Below the pieces are notes generated by a model that was not told the origin of the DNA, searched no databases, and saw only the letters and a program-made list of their open reading frames with translations. The translations under genes were made by a program, and so were the position numbers. Shown piece after piece: positions 1 to 4,996 of a DNA stretch of 6,580 nucleotides. Every line of letters begins with the position of its first letter. Within the stretch, counting starts at the first letter, position 1. Source of the DNA: Solirubrobacterales bacterium. Its GTDB lineage: Bacteria > Actinomycetota > Thermoleophilia > Solirubrobacterales > Solirubrobacteraceae. Location of the stretch: positions 1-6,580 of the forward strand of contig JACDAP010000273.1 in NCBI GenBank assembly GCA_013695395.1. The letters run 5' to 3'.

Positions 1-107
1 AGCAGGCACAGCAGCAGCGAGGACTTGAACAGCAGGTCCTTCGTGCGCTCCCCGTTGCTGGCGCGCTCGACGGCGCGGCGGGCGATGGTCTGCTCGGCGG
101 GGGCCAT
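1..107 (-). CDS. pstA: Phosphate ABC transporter permease PstA (N-terminal fragment, cut by window edge)
   Basis: Only the first 35 codons are present, starting at the ATG whose complement lies at 105-107 and running off the left edge. The visible protein begins MAPAEQTIARRAVERAS, a charged cytoplasmic head, then enters a hydrophobic leucine-rich stretch that should be the first membrane helix. The start lies two bases after the pstC stop codon, so translation is probably coupled. The assignment rests mainly on context: in pst operons the second permease, PstA, follows PstC and forms with it the membrane channel energised by the ATPase PstB. The fragment itself is too short to prove the family. 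Confidence 0.8.
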   Translation of the reverse strand, partial: MAPAEQTIARRAVERASNGERTKDLLFKSSLLLCL

Positions 108-109
108 GG

Positions 110-1066
110 CTACTCGTACACCTGCCGGTACTTGCGGACGAAGCGGATCGCGAACAGGTTCAGCGTGAAGGTGATGCCGAACAGCGTGCCGCCGACGGCG
201 AAGATCGTGACGTAGGCGACGCCGCCGGCCGAGATGTCCGAGCGCGCGGTGTTCGCGATGAAGGCCGCCATGTTCTGGTGGGCGGTCGTCAGGTCGAAGC
301 TGAGGTTGGGCTTGTTGCCCGCGGCGACGAGGATCAGCACGGTCTCGCCGATGGCGCGCGAGGCGCCGAGCACGAGCCCGGCCACCACGCCCGACAGGGC
401 GGCGGGGAAGACGACGCGGACGACCACCTGCCACTTGGCGGCCCCGAGCCCGAAGGCACCCTCCCGTAGCGCCTGGGGCACCGACGAGAGCGCGTCCTCG
501 GAGACCGAGGCGATCGTCGGCACCACCAGGATGCCGAGGATGATCGCGGCGGAAAGCCCGTTGAAGATCGAGACGCCGATGCCGACGTCCTGCAGCAACG
601 GCGTGAAGAAGGTCAGGGCGAAGAATCCGAAGACGATCGTCGGGATCCCGGCCAGCAGCTCGACGACCGGCTTGAAGATCTTGCGCACCCGGGGGGTGGC
701 GTACTCCGCGAGGTAGATCCCCACGCCCAGTCCGACCGGGATCGCGACGAGGAGCCCGATCGCGGTGAGGTACATCGTCGACCAGATCAGCGGCAGCACG
801 CCGAAGGACTGGGAATCCCCGCCGGCCAGCGGCGTCCATTTCGTCCCGAAGAAGAAGTCCGCGAAGGGGATCTCGCGGAAGAACTGGATCATCTCCTCGA
901 GCAGGACGAAGACGATCCCCGTCGTGGTGAGCACCGACAGGAGCGCCGCGACGGCGTGCAGGCCCTTGATGACCTGCTCGCCGACGGACCGCCGCGTGCG
1001 GGTCCTCGTCAGGTTCGACGAGGACCCCGCGCCGCGCGAGGCAGCGGCTGCTGAGCTTGCCTCCAT
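110..1066 (-). CDS. pstC: Phosphate ABC transporter permease PstC
   Basis: This is one of the two inner-membrane permeases of the high-affinity Pst phosphate importer; it pairs with PstA and takes phosphate from PstS. The 318-residue protein has a charged cytoplasmic N-terminus (about 1-35) and about six hydrophobic segments (near 36-57, 91-120, 133-157, 170-187, 222-250 and 283-310). The ABC-permease EAA loop is visible around 202-221 (EGAFGLGAAKW then VVFP), followed by the conserved GASRAIGET. Length is normal for PstC. I chose the ATG at 1066-1064 because GAGGA stands just upstream and the start lies 10 bases after the pstS stop. The longer reading from 1108 would overlap pstS by 32 bases and add an arginine-rich extension without a better ribosome site. 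pstA follows after two bases. Confidence 0.95.
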   Translation of the reverse strand: MEASSAAAASRGAGSSSNLTRTRTRRSVGEQVIKGLHAVAALLSVLTTTGIVFVLLEEMIQFFREIPFADFFFGTKWTPLAGGDSQSFGVLPLIWSTMYLTAIGLLVAIPVGLGVGIYLAEYATPRVRKIFKPVVELLAGIPTIVFGFFALTFFTPLLQDVGIGVSIFNGLSAAIILGILVVPTIASVSEDALSSVPQALREGAFGLGAAKWQVVVRVVFPAALSGVVAGLVLGASRAIGETVLILVAAGNKPNLSFDLTTAHQNMAAFIANTARSDISAGGVAYVTIFAVGGTLFGITFTLNLFAIRFVRKYRQVYE

Positions 1067-1076
1067 GTGGTCCTCG

Positions 1077-2099
1077 CTACTCCGCCGGCGCTTCGACGGG
1101 CGTGGCACCTTCGATGGCCGCGACCGACTTGGCCTTCAGCTCGTCGGTCAGCTGGATGTAGCCCGAGGCGTCGGTGATCGTCTGGTTGTTCTCGCCGACG
1201 ATGAAGTTCAAGAACCCGGCGATCTCGGGCTTCTTGACCGTCTCGACCGACGGGTACATGAACAGCGGACGCGACAGCGGCGCGTATTCGTTGCTGGCGA
1301 TCGTCTCGTTCGTCGGCTCGACGCAACCGTCGCCGCCGTCGACGGCGAGGATGTTCAGGTTGTCCTTGTTCTCCTCGGCGAAGGCGTAGCCGACGTAGCC
1401 CAGCGCGCCCTCGGTGCCCGAGATGCCCGTGACGATCTGGTTGTCGTCCGCGGACGTCTGCACGTTCTGGGTGCGCTGCTCAGCGTCGGTCTCCAGCGCC
1501 GCCTCGGTGAAGTAGTCGTACGTGCCCGACTCGGTGCCGGGGGTGAAGAACGACACGGGCGCGTCGGGGAAGCCTTCGCCGAGCTCGGAGTAGTTCTTGA
1601 CCTTCGAGCCCGGCGCCAGCAGCTCCTTGAGCTGGTCGGTGCTGATGCAGTTGTCCGGGAACTCGAGGCTCTTGTTCGTCACGACCGAGAGGCCGTCGAT
1701 GCCGACCTGGACCTCCACGGGCACGATGTCCTTGGCTGCGCAATTCTCGAACTCGTCGGCCTCGATGGCGCGCGAGGCGTCGGAGATGTCGAGCTCGCCG
1801 CGGCAGAACTTCTCGAAGCCGTCGCCGGTGCCGGCGCCGCCGACGGTGACCTGCAGCTGCGCACCCTCCTCGCTGATGAGCTCGGCGGCCGCGTTGGCCA
1901 GCGGCTCGACCGTCGAGGAACCGTCGATGCGAATCGAGCCGGACAGGCCCGACACGTCGGTGCCTTCCTCGGCGGGTGCCGTCTCGGTCGCAGTCGCCGC
2001 GCCGCTCGAGGCGGGCTCCTCCTCGTCGTCGCCGCAGGCTGCGGCGCCGAATGCCAGGGCGCCGGCGGCAAGCACGGCGCAGAAGTTCTTGGACCTCAT
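1077..2099 (-). CDS. pstS: Phosphate-binding lipoprotein PstS
   Basis: This is the extracytoplasmic phosphate receptor of the Pst importer and the first gene of pstS-pstC-pstA. The 340-residue precursor has a lipoprotein signal: MRSK, a hydrophobic core, then AAAC with the lipidated cysteine at 22, followed by an acidic, Ala/Thr/Ser-rich linker to about 54. Family motifs for the phosphate pocket are visible: IDGSSTVEPL (58-67), GGAGTGDGFEKF and DISDASRAI (87-112), GTESGTYDYFTE (188-199), GALGYVGYAF (231-240) and LSRPLFMYP (275-283). The start is supported by AAGGAG four bases upstream of the ATG. In Gram-positive bacteria PstS is anchored to the outer face of the membrane. A PHO-box-like repeat about 80-110 bases upstream suggests induction by phosphate limitation. 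The lipobox has Ala rather than Leu at -3, which is tolerated but not ideal. Confidence 0.96.
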   Translation of the reverse strand: MRSKNFCAVLAAGALAFGAAACGDDEEEPASSGAATATETAPAEEGTDVSGLSGSIRIDGSSTVEPLANAAAELISEEGAQLQVTVGGAGTGDGFEKFCRGELDISDASRAIEADEFENCAAKDIVPVEVQVGIDGLSVVTNKSLEFPDNCISTDQLKELLAPGSKVKNYSELGEGFPDAPVSFFTPGTESGTYDYFTEAALETDAEQRTQNVQTSADDNQIVTGISGTEGALGYVGYAFAEENKDNLNILAVDGGDGCVEPTNETIASNEYAPLSRPLFMYPSVETVKKPEIAGFLNFIVGENNQTITDASGYIQLTDELKAKSVAAIEGATPVEAPAE

Positions 2100-2130
2100 A
2101 CGTCTCCTTCGATGGGGGTTGCGTCCGGTG

Positions 2131-2159
2131 CAGGCTTACGGGCGAACCCGACCAGCCTG
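2131..2159 (-). terminator. Hairpin with UUCG loop between wHTH-1 and pstS
   Basis: Read on the minus strand, the base immediately after the wHTH-1 stop codon begins CAGGCT, then GGT, CGGG, TTCG, CCCG, TA and AGCCTG. This gives a six-base-pair outer stem, a 3x2 internal loop, and a CGGG/CCCG stem closed by a TTCG tetraloop. In RNA that is the unusually stable UUCG loop. No T-run follows, so it would be an actinobacterial U-less terminator, a partial attenuator, or a 3'-end stabiliser for the wHTH-1 message. It could also sit in the pstS leader if pstS transcription starts further upstream than proposed. The pairing is seen directly; its role is inferred. Confidence 0.5.
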
Positions 2160-2207
2160 TTACCGAACGGTCTTCGTGATGTGAAGAGGGTGTGAAGGCT
2201 CGGGTGA
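2157..2207 (-). promoter_or_regulatory. Putative PHO-box promoter of pstS, inside the 3' end of wHTH-1
   Basis: On the minus strand, TTCAC occurs at 2196-2192 and 2185-2181, exactly 11 bases apart. A third, one base out of register, TCACC, lies at 2207-2203. Tandem TTCACC-type 11-mers are the known actinobacterial PHO-box pattern, bound by PhoP-type regulators. Twenty-three bases from the second repeat is TAACAG (2162-2157), a weak -10-like hexamer. The same TTCAC-to-TAAC distance occurs before wHTH-1. The site lies in the last codons of wHTH-1, and the -10 overlaps its stop codon. It predicts a pstS leader of about 50 bases. Confidence 0.55.
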
Positions 2208-2543
2208 GAACCGGTACCCGAACCCGACGTGCGTATGGATGAAGCGCTGCCCCGGCAGAGCCGTCTCGAGCTTCACCCGGACCTTGTGGACGTAGACGTC
2301 GATGGAGCGATCGCCCGGACGGAGCGGTGCTCCCCAGACCTGCTGGTAGAGGTCAGCGCGCGATACGATGCCACCCGCCCGCCGCACCAGGGCGACGAGC
2401 AGCTGGAACTCGCGCACCGAGAAGGTCAGCGCCCGACCGGCGGCGAGGACCAGTCCGTCGGCGGGCCGGATCTCGAGATCACCGGAACGGAGCACCTCCT
2501 CGTTACGCGCTGCTTCCATCCTCACCGACCCTCGCGCCGCCAC
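2160..2543 (-). CDS. Stand-alone winged-helix DNA-binding protein (PhoB/OmpR-type C-terminal domain without receiver), wHTH-1
   Basis: This is a 127-residue protein made almost entirely of the Trans_reg_C winged-helix domain that normally forms the C-terminal half of OmpR/PhoB response regulators. The order is a strand region LEIRPADGLVLAAG (23-36), a helix SVREFQLLVALVRRAGG (42-58), SRADLYQQVWG (61-71), the likely recognition helix DRSIDVYVHKVRVKLE (78-93), and the wing FIHTHVGFGYRFSPE (101-115). No receiver domain is present, and the divergent gene upstream leaves no space for a lost one. It lies just upstream of pstS with PHO-box-like repeats in its own promoter, so it probably binds such repeats and controls phosphate genes; this is inference. 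The GTG at 2543 sits nine bases after a -10-like TAACGG, as in wHTH-2. An internal ATG at 2519 (119 residues) is the alternative start. Confidence 0.85.
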   Translation of the reverse strand: MAARGSVRMEAARNEEVLRSGDLEIRPADGLVLAAGRALTFSVREFQLLVALVRRAGGIVSRADLYQQVWGAPLRPGDRSIDVYVHKVRVKLETALPGQRFIHTHVGFGYRFSPEPSHPLHITKTVR

Positions 2544-2552
2544 CTGCGGCCC

Positions 2553-2592
2553 CCGTTACGGGGCGGTGAACCGACTGTGAAAGAGCCGTGAA
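2553..2592 (-). promoter_or_regulatory. Putative triple PHO box and -10 of wHTH-1
   Basis: On the minus strand three TTCAC units begin at 2592, 2581 and 2570, each exactly 11 bases apart (TTCACGGCTCT, TTCACAGTCGG, TTCACCGCCCC). This is the direct-repeat layout expected for a PhoP/PhoB-family operator. A -10-like TAACGG lies at 2558-2553, 23 bases from the second repeat. The third repeat lies almost against the -10. The orientation matches transcription of wHTH-1, which suggests autoregulation. The divergent DUF47 gene starts about 40 bases beyond the box, so it may share it. Confidence 0.6.
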
Positions 2593-2621
2593 GGCGACGG
2601 ATACCGCTGCGGAGCCGGTCC

Positions 2622-2633
2622 TAGGGTCCGGCG
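2622..2633 (+). promoter_or_regulatory. -10 element for a leaderless DUF47 transcript
   Basis: TAGGGT at 2622-2627 is a good TANNNT -10 hexamer and is followed by only six bases before the ATG at 2634. Transcription would start at or next to the start codon, giving a leaderless message. There is no ribosome site upstream. No convincing -35 is seen, and the nearest regulatory candidate is the TTCAC repeat cluster ending at 2592. Confidence 0.5.
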
Positions 2634-3269
2634 ATGCCGCTGCTGCGCCGCGCCGGACACGATGAGGCCGTCCTCGAGCTGCTCGAGGAGTCGGGTCGCA
2701 ACGTGCAGCGCGCGAGCCTCCTGCTCCGCGACCTCCTGGCCGGCTGGCCCGAGCGGCCCGAGCTCGCGCGGGAGCTCGTCGTCTGCGAGCACGAGGGCGA
2801 CCGCATCACCCACGACATCATCCACCGCATCCAGGGCACCCACCGGCGCTCGGCCCCGTTCGACCCTCAGGACGGCCACGCGCTCGCCACCGCCCTCGAC
2901 GACATCGTCGACTTTGCCGAGCAGGCCGCCGACGCCCTGGTCCTCTACGGCGTCGAGGCGGCGATGGAGCAGAGCACCGCGATGGCCGACGTGCTGGTGG
3001 GGGCCGCGGAGCAGGTCGCTCGCGCGCTGCGCAACCTCCGCACGGGCACCGAGCTCGCCCCCCACCTCGCGGAGATCCACCGCCTCGAGAACGAGGGCGA
3101 CCGGCTCAGCCGCGATGCGATCGCCTCCCTCTTCGCCAACGGGATCGACCCGATGGTGGTGATCCGCTGGAAGGACATCTTCGAGAGCCTCGAAGCCGCG
3201 GTCGACGCCTGCGAGACCGTCGCGCACCTGCTCGAGGGCATCGCGCTCAAGCGCGGCGGGCGGCGCTGA
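2634..3269 (+). CDS. PhoU-like DUF47 family protein (putative phosphate transport regulator)
   Basis: This is an all-helical, probably cytoplasmic 211-residue protein of the DUF47 (PhoU_div) family. That family is related to PhoU and usually encoded beside low-affinity Pit phosphate transporters, whose activity it is thought to modulate. The PhoU-like metal-binding pattern occurs twice as an internal repeat: EHEGDRITHDI (52-62) and ENEGDRLSRDAI (152-163). Each is followed by an acidic helix: DDIVDFAEQAAD (89-100) and DIFESLEAAVDACETVAHLLEG (181-202). Length is typical. The ATG directly follows a -10-like TAGGGT, pointing to a leaderless transcript. No Pit gene is adjacent; instead the gene sits between two winged-helix regulators in a pst neighbourhood. 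It may therefore tune Pst or a distant Pit. The family is clear; the exact partner is not. Confidence 0.88.
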   Translation: MPLLRRAGHDEAVLELLEESGRNVQRASLLLRDLLAGWPERPELARELVVCEHEGDRITHDIIHRIQGTHRRSAPFDPQDGHALATALDDIVDFAEQAADALVLYGVEAAMEQSTAMADVLVGAAEQVARALRNLRTGTELAPHLAEIHRLENEGDRLSRDAIASLFANGIDPMVVIRWKDIFESLEAAVDACETVAHLLEGIALKRGGRR

Positions 3270-3277
3270 ACCCACGG

Positions 3278-3352
3278 GTCGCGGCTGAGTCGCGGAGGTT
3301 CACCACATCGTCACCGGTTGGTCACCGGTTCCACCGTCCTCGCGCATAGGTT
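3278..3352 (+). promoter_or_regulatory. Putative PHO box and promoter of wHTH-2
   Basis: TTCACC (3299-3304), GTCACC (3310-3315) and GTCACC (3321-3326) lie exactly 11 bases apart on the plus strand. The last two are part of a perfect ten-base repeat, GTCACCGGTT. A degenerate fourth copy (CCACC, 3331-3335) follows. Upstream, GTCGCGG occurs at 3278 and 3289, also 11 bases apart but one base out of register. TAGGTT (3347-3352) is the likely -10, nine bases before the GTG start of wHTH-2. The pattern matches the actinobacterial PHO box and suggests that wHTH-2 is itself part of the phosphate-starvation response. Which protein binds here is unknown. Confidence 0.6.
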
Positions 3353-3361
3353 GCCGCCCGC

Positions 3362-3739
3362 GTGAACACCCGGGCCCCCGTCTTCGTCGAACATGTCGAG
3401 TTCCGCCCCGCGGAGTTCCAGGTGCTGCTGCACGGGGAGCGCGCCGGGCTGACGATCCGGGAGTTCGAGCTGCTCTTCGCACTGGCCGAGCGGAACGACC
3501 GCGTCGTGCAGCGCCCGGAGCTCTACGACCTCGTGTGGGGCGGGCGGATGGCCCACCGCGACCGGTCGGTCGATGTCTTCGTGCGGAAGGTCCGGCGCAA
3601 GCTCGAGCTCGCCTCCCCGAGCTGGACCTACGTCCACACGCACTTCGGCGTGGGCTACCGGTTCTCGCCGGAGCCGGTGCTCGCTCCGGGACCGGTGTTG
3701 CCTCCCGGGCCGCTCAGCTCGGAGCAGCCGACGGCGTAG
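3362..3739 (+). CDS. Stand-alone winged-helix DNA-binding protein, paralogue of wHTH-1 (wHTH-2)
   Basis: This 125-residue protein is built from a single PhoB/OmpR-type winged-helix domain. It aligns with wHTH-1: LTIREFELLFALAER (30-44), RPELYDLVWGG (51-61), the likely recognition helix DRSVDVFVRKVRRKLE (67-82) and the wing YVHTHFGVGYRFSPEP (90-105). A Pro-rich tail, absent from wHTH-1, fills the last 20 residues. No receiver domain exists, and the 92-base gap upstream is too small to hide one. The GTG start lies nine bases after the -10-like TAGGTT with no ribosome site, suggesting leaderless translation. Three 11-bp repeats precede it. It probably acts as a dimer on tandem repeats like those in this window, but how it senses phosphate or arsenate is not visible. 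It could equally control the downstream ars operon. Confidence 0.85.
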   Translation: MNTRAPVFVEHVEFRPAEFQVLLHGERAGLTIREFELLFALAERNDRVVQRPELYDLVWGGRMAHRDRSVDVFVRKVRRKLELASPSWTYVHTHFGVGYRFSPEPVLAPGPVLPPGPLSSEQPTA

Positions 3740-3750
3740 ACCAACCGGGA

Positions 3751-3794
3751 CATCACCTTTTGGTGTTGTTAAAACCGTTTGGTTGTGCCAGGAT
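3751..3794 (+). promoter_or_regulatory. ars operon promoter with candidate ArsR operator
   Basis: This AT-rich island in an otherwise GC-rich window holds TTGTTA (3766-3771) and CAGGAT (3789-3794) separated by 17 bases, a recognisable -35/-10 pair. The arsR ATG follows six bases after the -10, so the transcript is probably leaderless. Two short inverted repeats could be the ArsR operator: CACC-TTTT-GGTG (3754-3765) just upstream of the -35, and AACC-GTTT-GGTT (3773-3784) inside the spacer. The second is well placed for repression. Operator identity is inference. Confidence 0.5.
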
Positions 3795-3800
3795 GGGGCC

Positions 3801-4154
3801 ATGACCCATGCGCCACCGGTGCTCTCGCCGCGCCGACGCCAAGATCGCGGCTGCCGCCTCCTCGCCCCCCCTCCGGACGTCACACCCGAGGTGGCCCGCC
3901 GCCTCGCGGGCGTGGCCAAGGCCCTCGGCCACCCGACGCGCCTGCAGATCGTCGACGTCATCCGCAAGGCAGCGCCGGAAGCGGTCTGCCAGTGCGAGCT
4001 GACCCCGCTCTTCGCCATGTCCCAACCGGCACTGGCCAAGCACCTCAAGGTGCTGCTCACCGCCGGCGTCCTCGAGTCGGAGCGGCGCGGAACCTGGACC
4101 TACTACTACGCCCGCACCGGCGGGATGGAGGAGCTCACGGCATGGATGAGCTGA
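3801..4154 (+). CDS. arsR: ArsR-family arsenite-responsive repressor
   Basis: This is a 117-residue ArsR/SmtB-type winged-helix repressor that should release DNA when As(III) binds. The core reads VAKALGHPTRLQIVDVI (38-54), then the sensor motif CQCEL with cysteines 63 and 65, the recognition helix MSQPALAKHLKVL (73-85), and the wing ESERRGTWTYYY (92-103). The paired cysteines match the classic ArsR metalloid site. A third cysteine at 18, in the N-terminal extension, could complete three-coordinate thiol binding of As(III), as in some actinobacterial ArsR proteins. The ATG at 3801 is chosen because it directly follows the promoter; the open frame upstream lacks the family pattern and overlaps wHTH-2. 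The gene overlaps arsM by 13 bases, so the operon is tightly coupled and likely self-repressed. Confidence 0.93.
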   Translation: MTHAPPVLSPRRRQDRGCRLLAPPPDVTPEVARRLAGVAKALGHPTRLQIVDVIRKAAPEAVCQCELTPLFAMSQPALAKHLKVLLTAGVLESERRGTWTYYYARTGGMEELTAWMS

Positions 4155-4996
4155 CGAACCCGGACACCACCGTGCGCGAGCGGGTCCGCGACAAGTACGC
4201 CGCGGCGGCCCGTGCCGCCGCGGCCTCCGGCAGCGCGAAGGGCGTTGCGGGCTGCTGCGGACCCACCGAGGTCGCGGTGACCGACTCGACGGGCCGACAG
4301 GTGTTCGGTGACGCGCTCTACGCGGACGGCGACGCCGACGGCGCCGGTTTCGCCCTTCCCGCCTCGCTCGGATGCGGGGTCCCGACCGCCGTGGCCGATC
4401 TGCATCCCGGAGAGACGGTGCTCGACCTCGGCTCCGGCGCCGGTGCGGACGTGTTCATCAGCGCGGCCCGCGTCGGCGAGAGCGGCCGGGTCATCGGACT
4501 GGACATGACCGACGAGATGCTCGAGCTCGCCCGGGCCCACGCAGCGGCGGAGGGCGTCACCAACGTGGAGTTCGTCAAGGGTCATATCGAGGCGATCCCG
4601 CTGGCCCCGGCGAGCGTGGACGTCGTGATCTCCAACTGCGTCATCAACCTCTCGAGCGACAAGTCTCGCGTCCTGGCCGAGACGGCGCGCGTCCTGCGGC
4701 CGGGCGGCCGGCTGGCGATCTCCGACGTGATCGCCGACGAGGACATGGACGCCGCGACGCGGGCCGGCGTGGAGGAATGGACCGGCTGCATCGCGGGGGC
4801 GCTGACCCGCCGGGAGTTCCTCGACGCCCTGGCCGCCGCGGGCCTGGTGGAGGTCGAGATCCGCGAGACCCACCGGGTGCACGAGCAGGCGGCCGCCGCG
4901 ATCATCCGGGCGCGAAAGCCCCCGTGTGAGCCGACGGAACCGGCAGGCCTCGGGAGCGAGCGGAGCGGTTCCTGGCTCACCGGCGCACCGGCATGA
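4142..4996 (+). CDS. arsM: Arsenite S-adenosylmethionine methyltransferase ArsM
   Basis: This enzyme methylates As(III), using SAM, to methylated and eventually volatile arsenicals in the cytoplasm. The 284-residue protein has the class I methyltransferase fold: SAM motif [16 protein letters not shown] (93-108), acidic [10 protein letters not shown] (118-127), and later [13 protein letters not shown] (184-196). The ArsM cysteines are all present: the GCCGP pair at 38-39, SLGCGVP at 78, SNCVINL at 166 and TGCIAGAL at 216. The catalytic arsenic-binding set is therefore intact. The start ATG lies within the end of arsR (13-base overlap). The stop overlaps the gapdh start as ATGA. The family core seems to end near residue 259; the last 25 residues are Gly/Ser/Pro-rich, include an extra cysteine (262), and are encoded by a strong inverted repeat. 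Confidence 0.95.
   Translation: MDELTNPDTTVRERVRDKYAAAARAAAASGSAKGVAGCCGPTEVAVTDSTGRQVFGDALYADGDADGAGFALPASLGCGVPTAVADLHPGETVLDLGSGAGADVFISAARVGESGRVIGLDMTDEMLELARAHAAAEGVTNVEFVKGHIEAIPLAPASVDVVISNCVINLSSDKSRVLAETARVLRPGGRLAISDVIADEDMDAATRAGVEEWTGCIAGALTRREFLDALAAAGLVEVEIRETHRVHEQAAAAIIRARKPPCEPTEPAGLGSERSGSWLTGAPA
4926..4980 (+). repeat. Inverted repeat / hairpin inside the 3' end of arsM
   Basis: GTGAGCC (4926-4932) pairs with GGCTCAC (4974-4980) and GGAACCG (4936-4942) with CGGTTCC (4966-4972). This gives two perfect seven-base-pair stems separated by a small GAC/T internal loop. A nested CTCG-GGAG-CGAG hairpin (4949-4960) lies in the apical region. The structure ends 12 bases before the gapdh start codon and has no T-run. 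It may be a translational or processing element separating arsRM from gapdh-arsJ, or a former terminator absorbed into the arsM reading frame. The pairing is visible; the function is unknown. Confidence 0.5.

Noticed and set aside
1067..1108. Upstream ATG extending pstC by 14 residues
   Set aside because: It lies inside pstS and gives an atypical RRRSS-rich head, while the ATG at 1066 has a GAGGA ribosome site just after the pstS stop.
765..2195. A 476-codon open frame on the plus strand opposite pstS and pstC
   Set aside because: It is antisense to two well-supported genes. Its product is Arg/Val/Leu/Asp-rich with no recognisable domain, as expected of a shadow frame in GC-rich DNA.
2544..2633. 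Possibility that wHTH-1 is a broken response regulator whose receiver was lost to a frameshift
   Set aside because: The upstream space is a 90-base divergent promoter region with PHO-box repeats and contains no receiver-like coding. The same holds for the 92 bases before wHTH-2.
2556..3275. A 239-codon minus-strand frame opposite the DUF47 gene
   Set aside because: The plus-strand frame has the repeated EGD motifs and a promoter; the antisense product has none.
3754..3765. CACC-TTTT-GGTG as a terminator of wHTH-2
   Set aside because: A four-base-pair stem is too weak and no T-run follows. It fits better as part of the ars promoter or operator.
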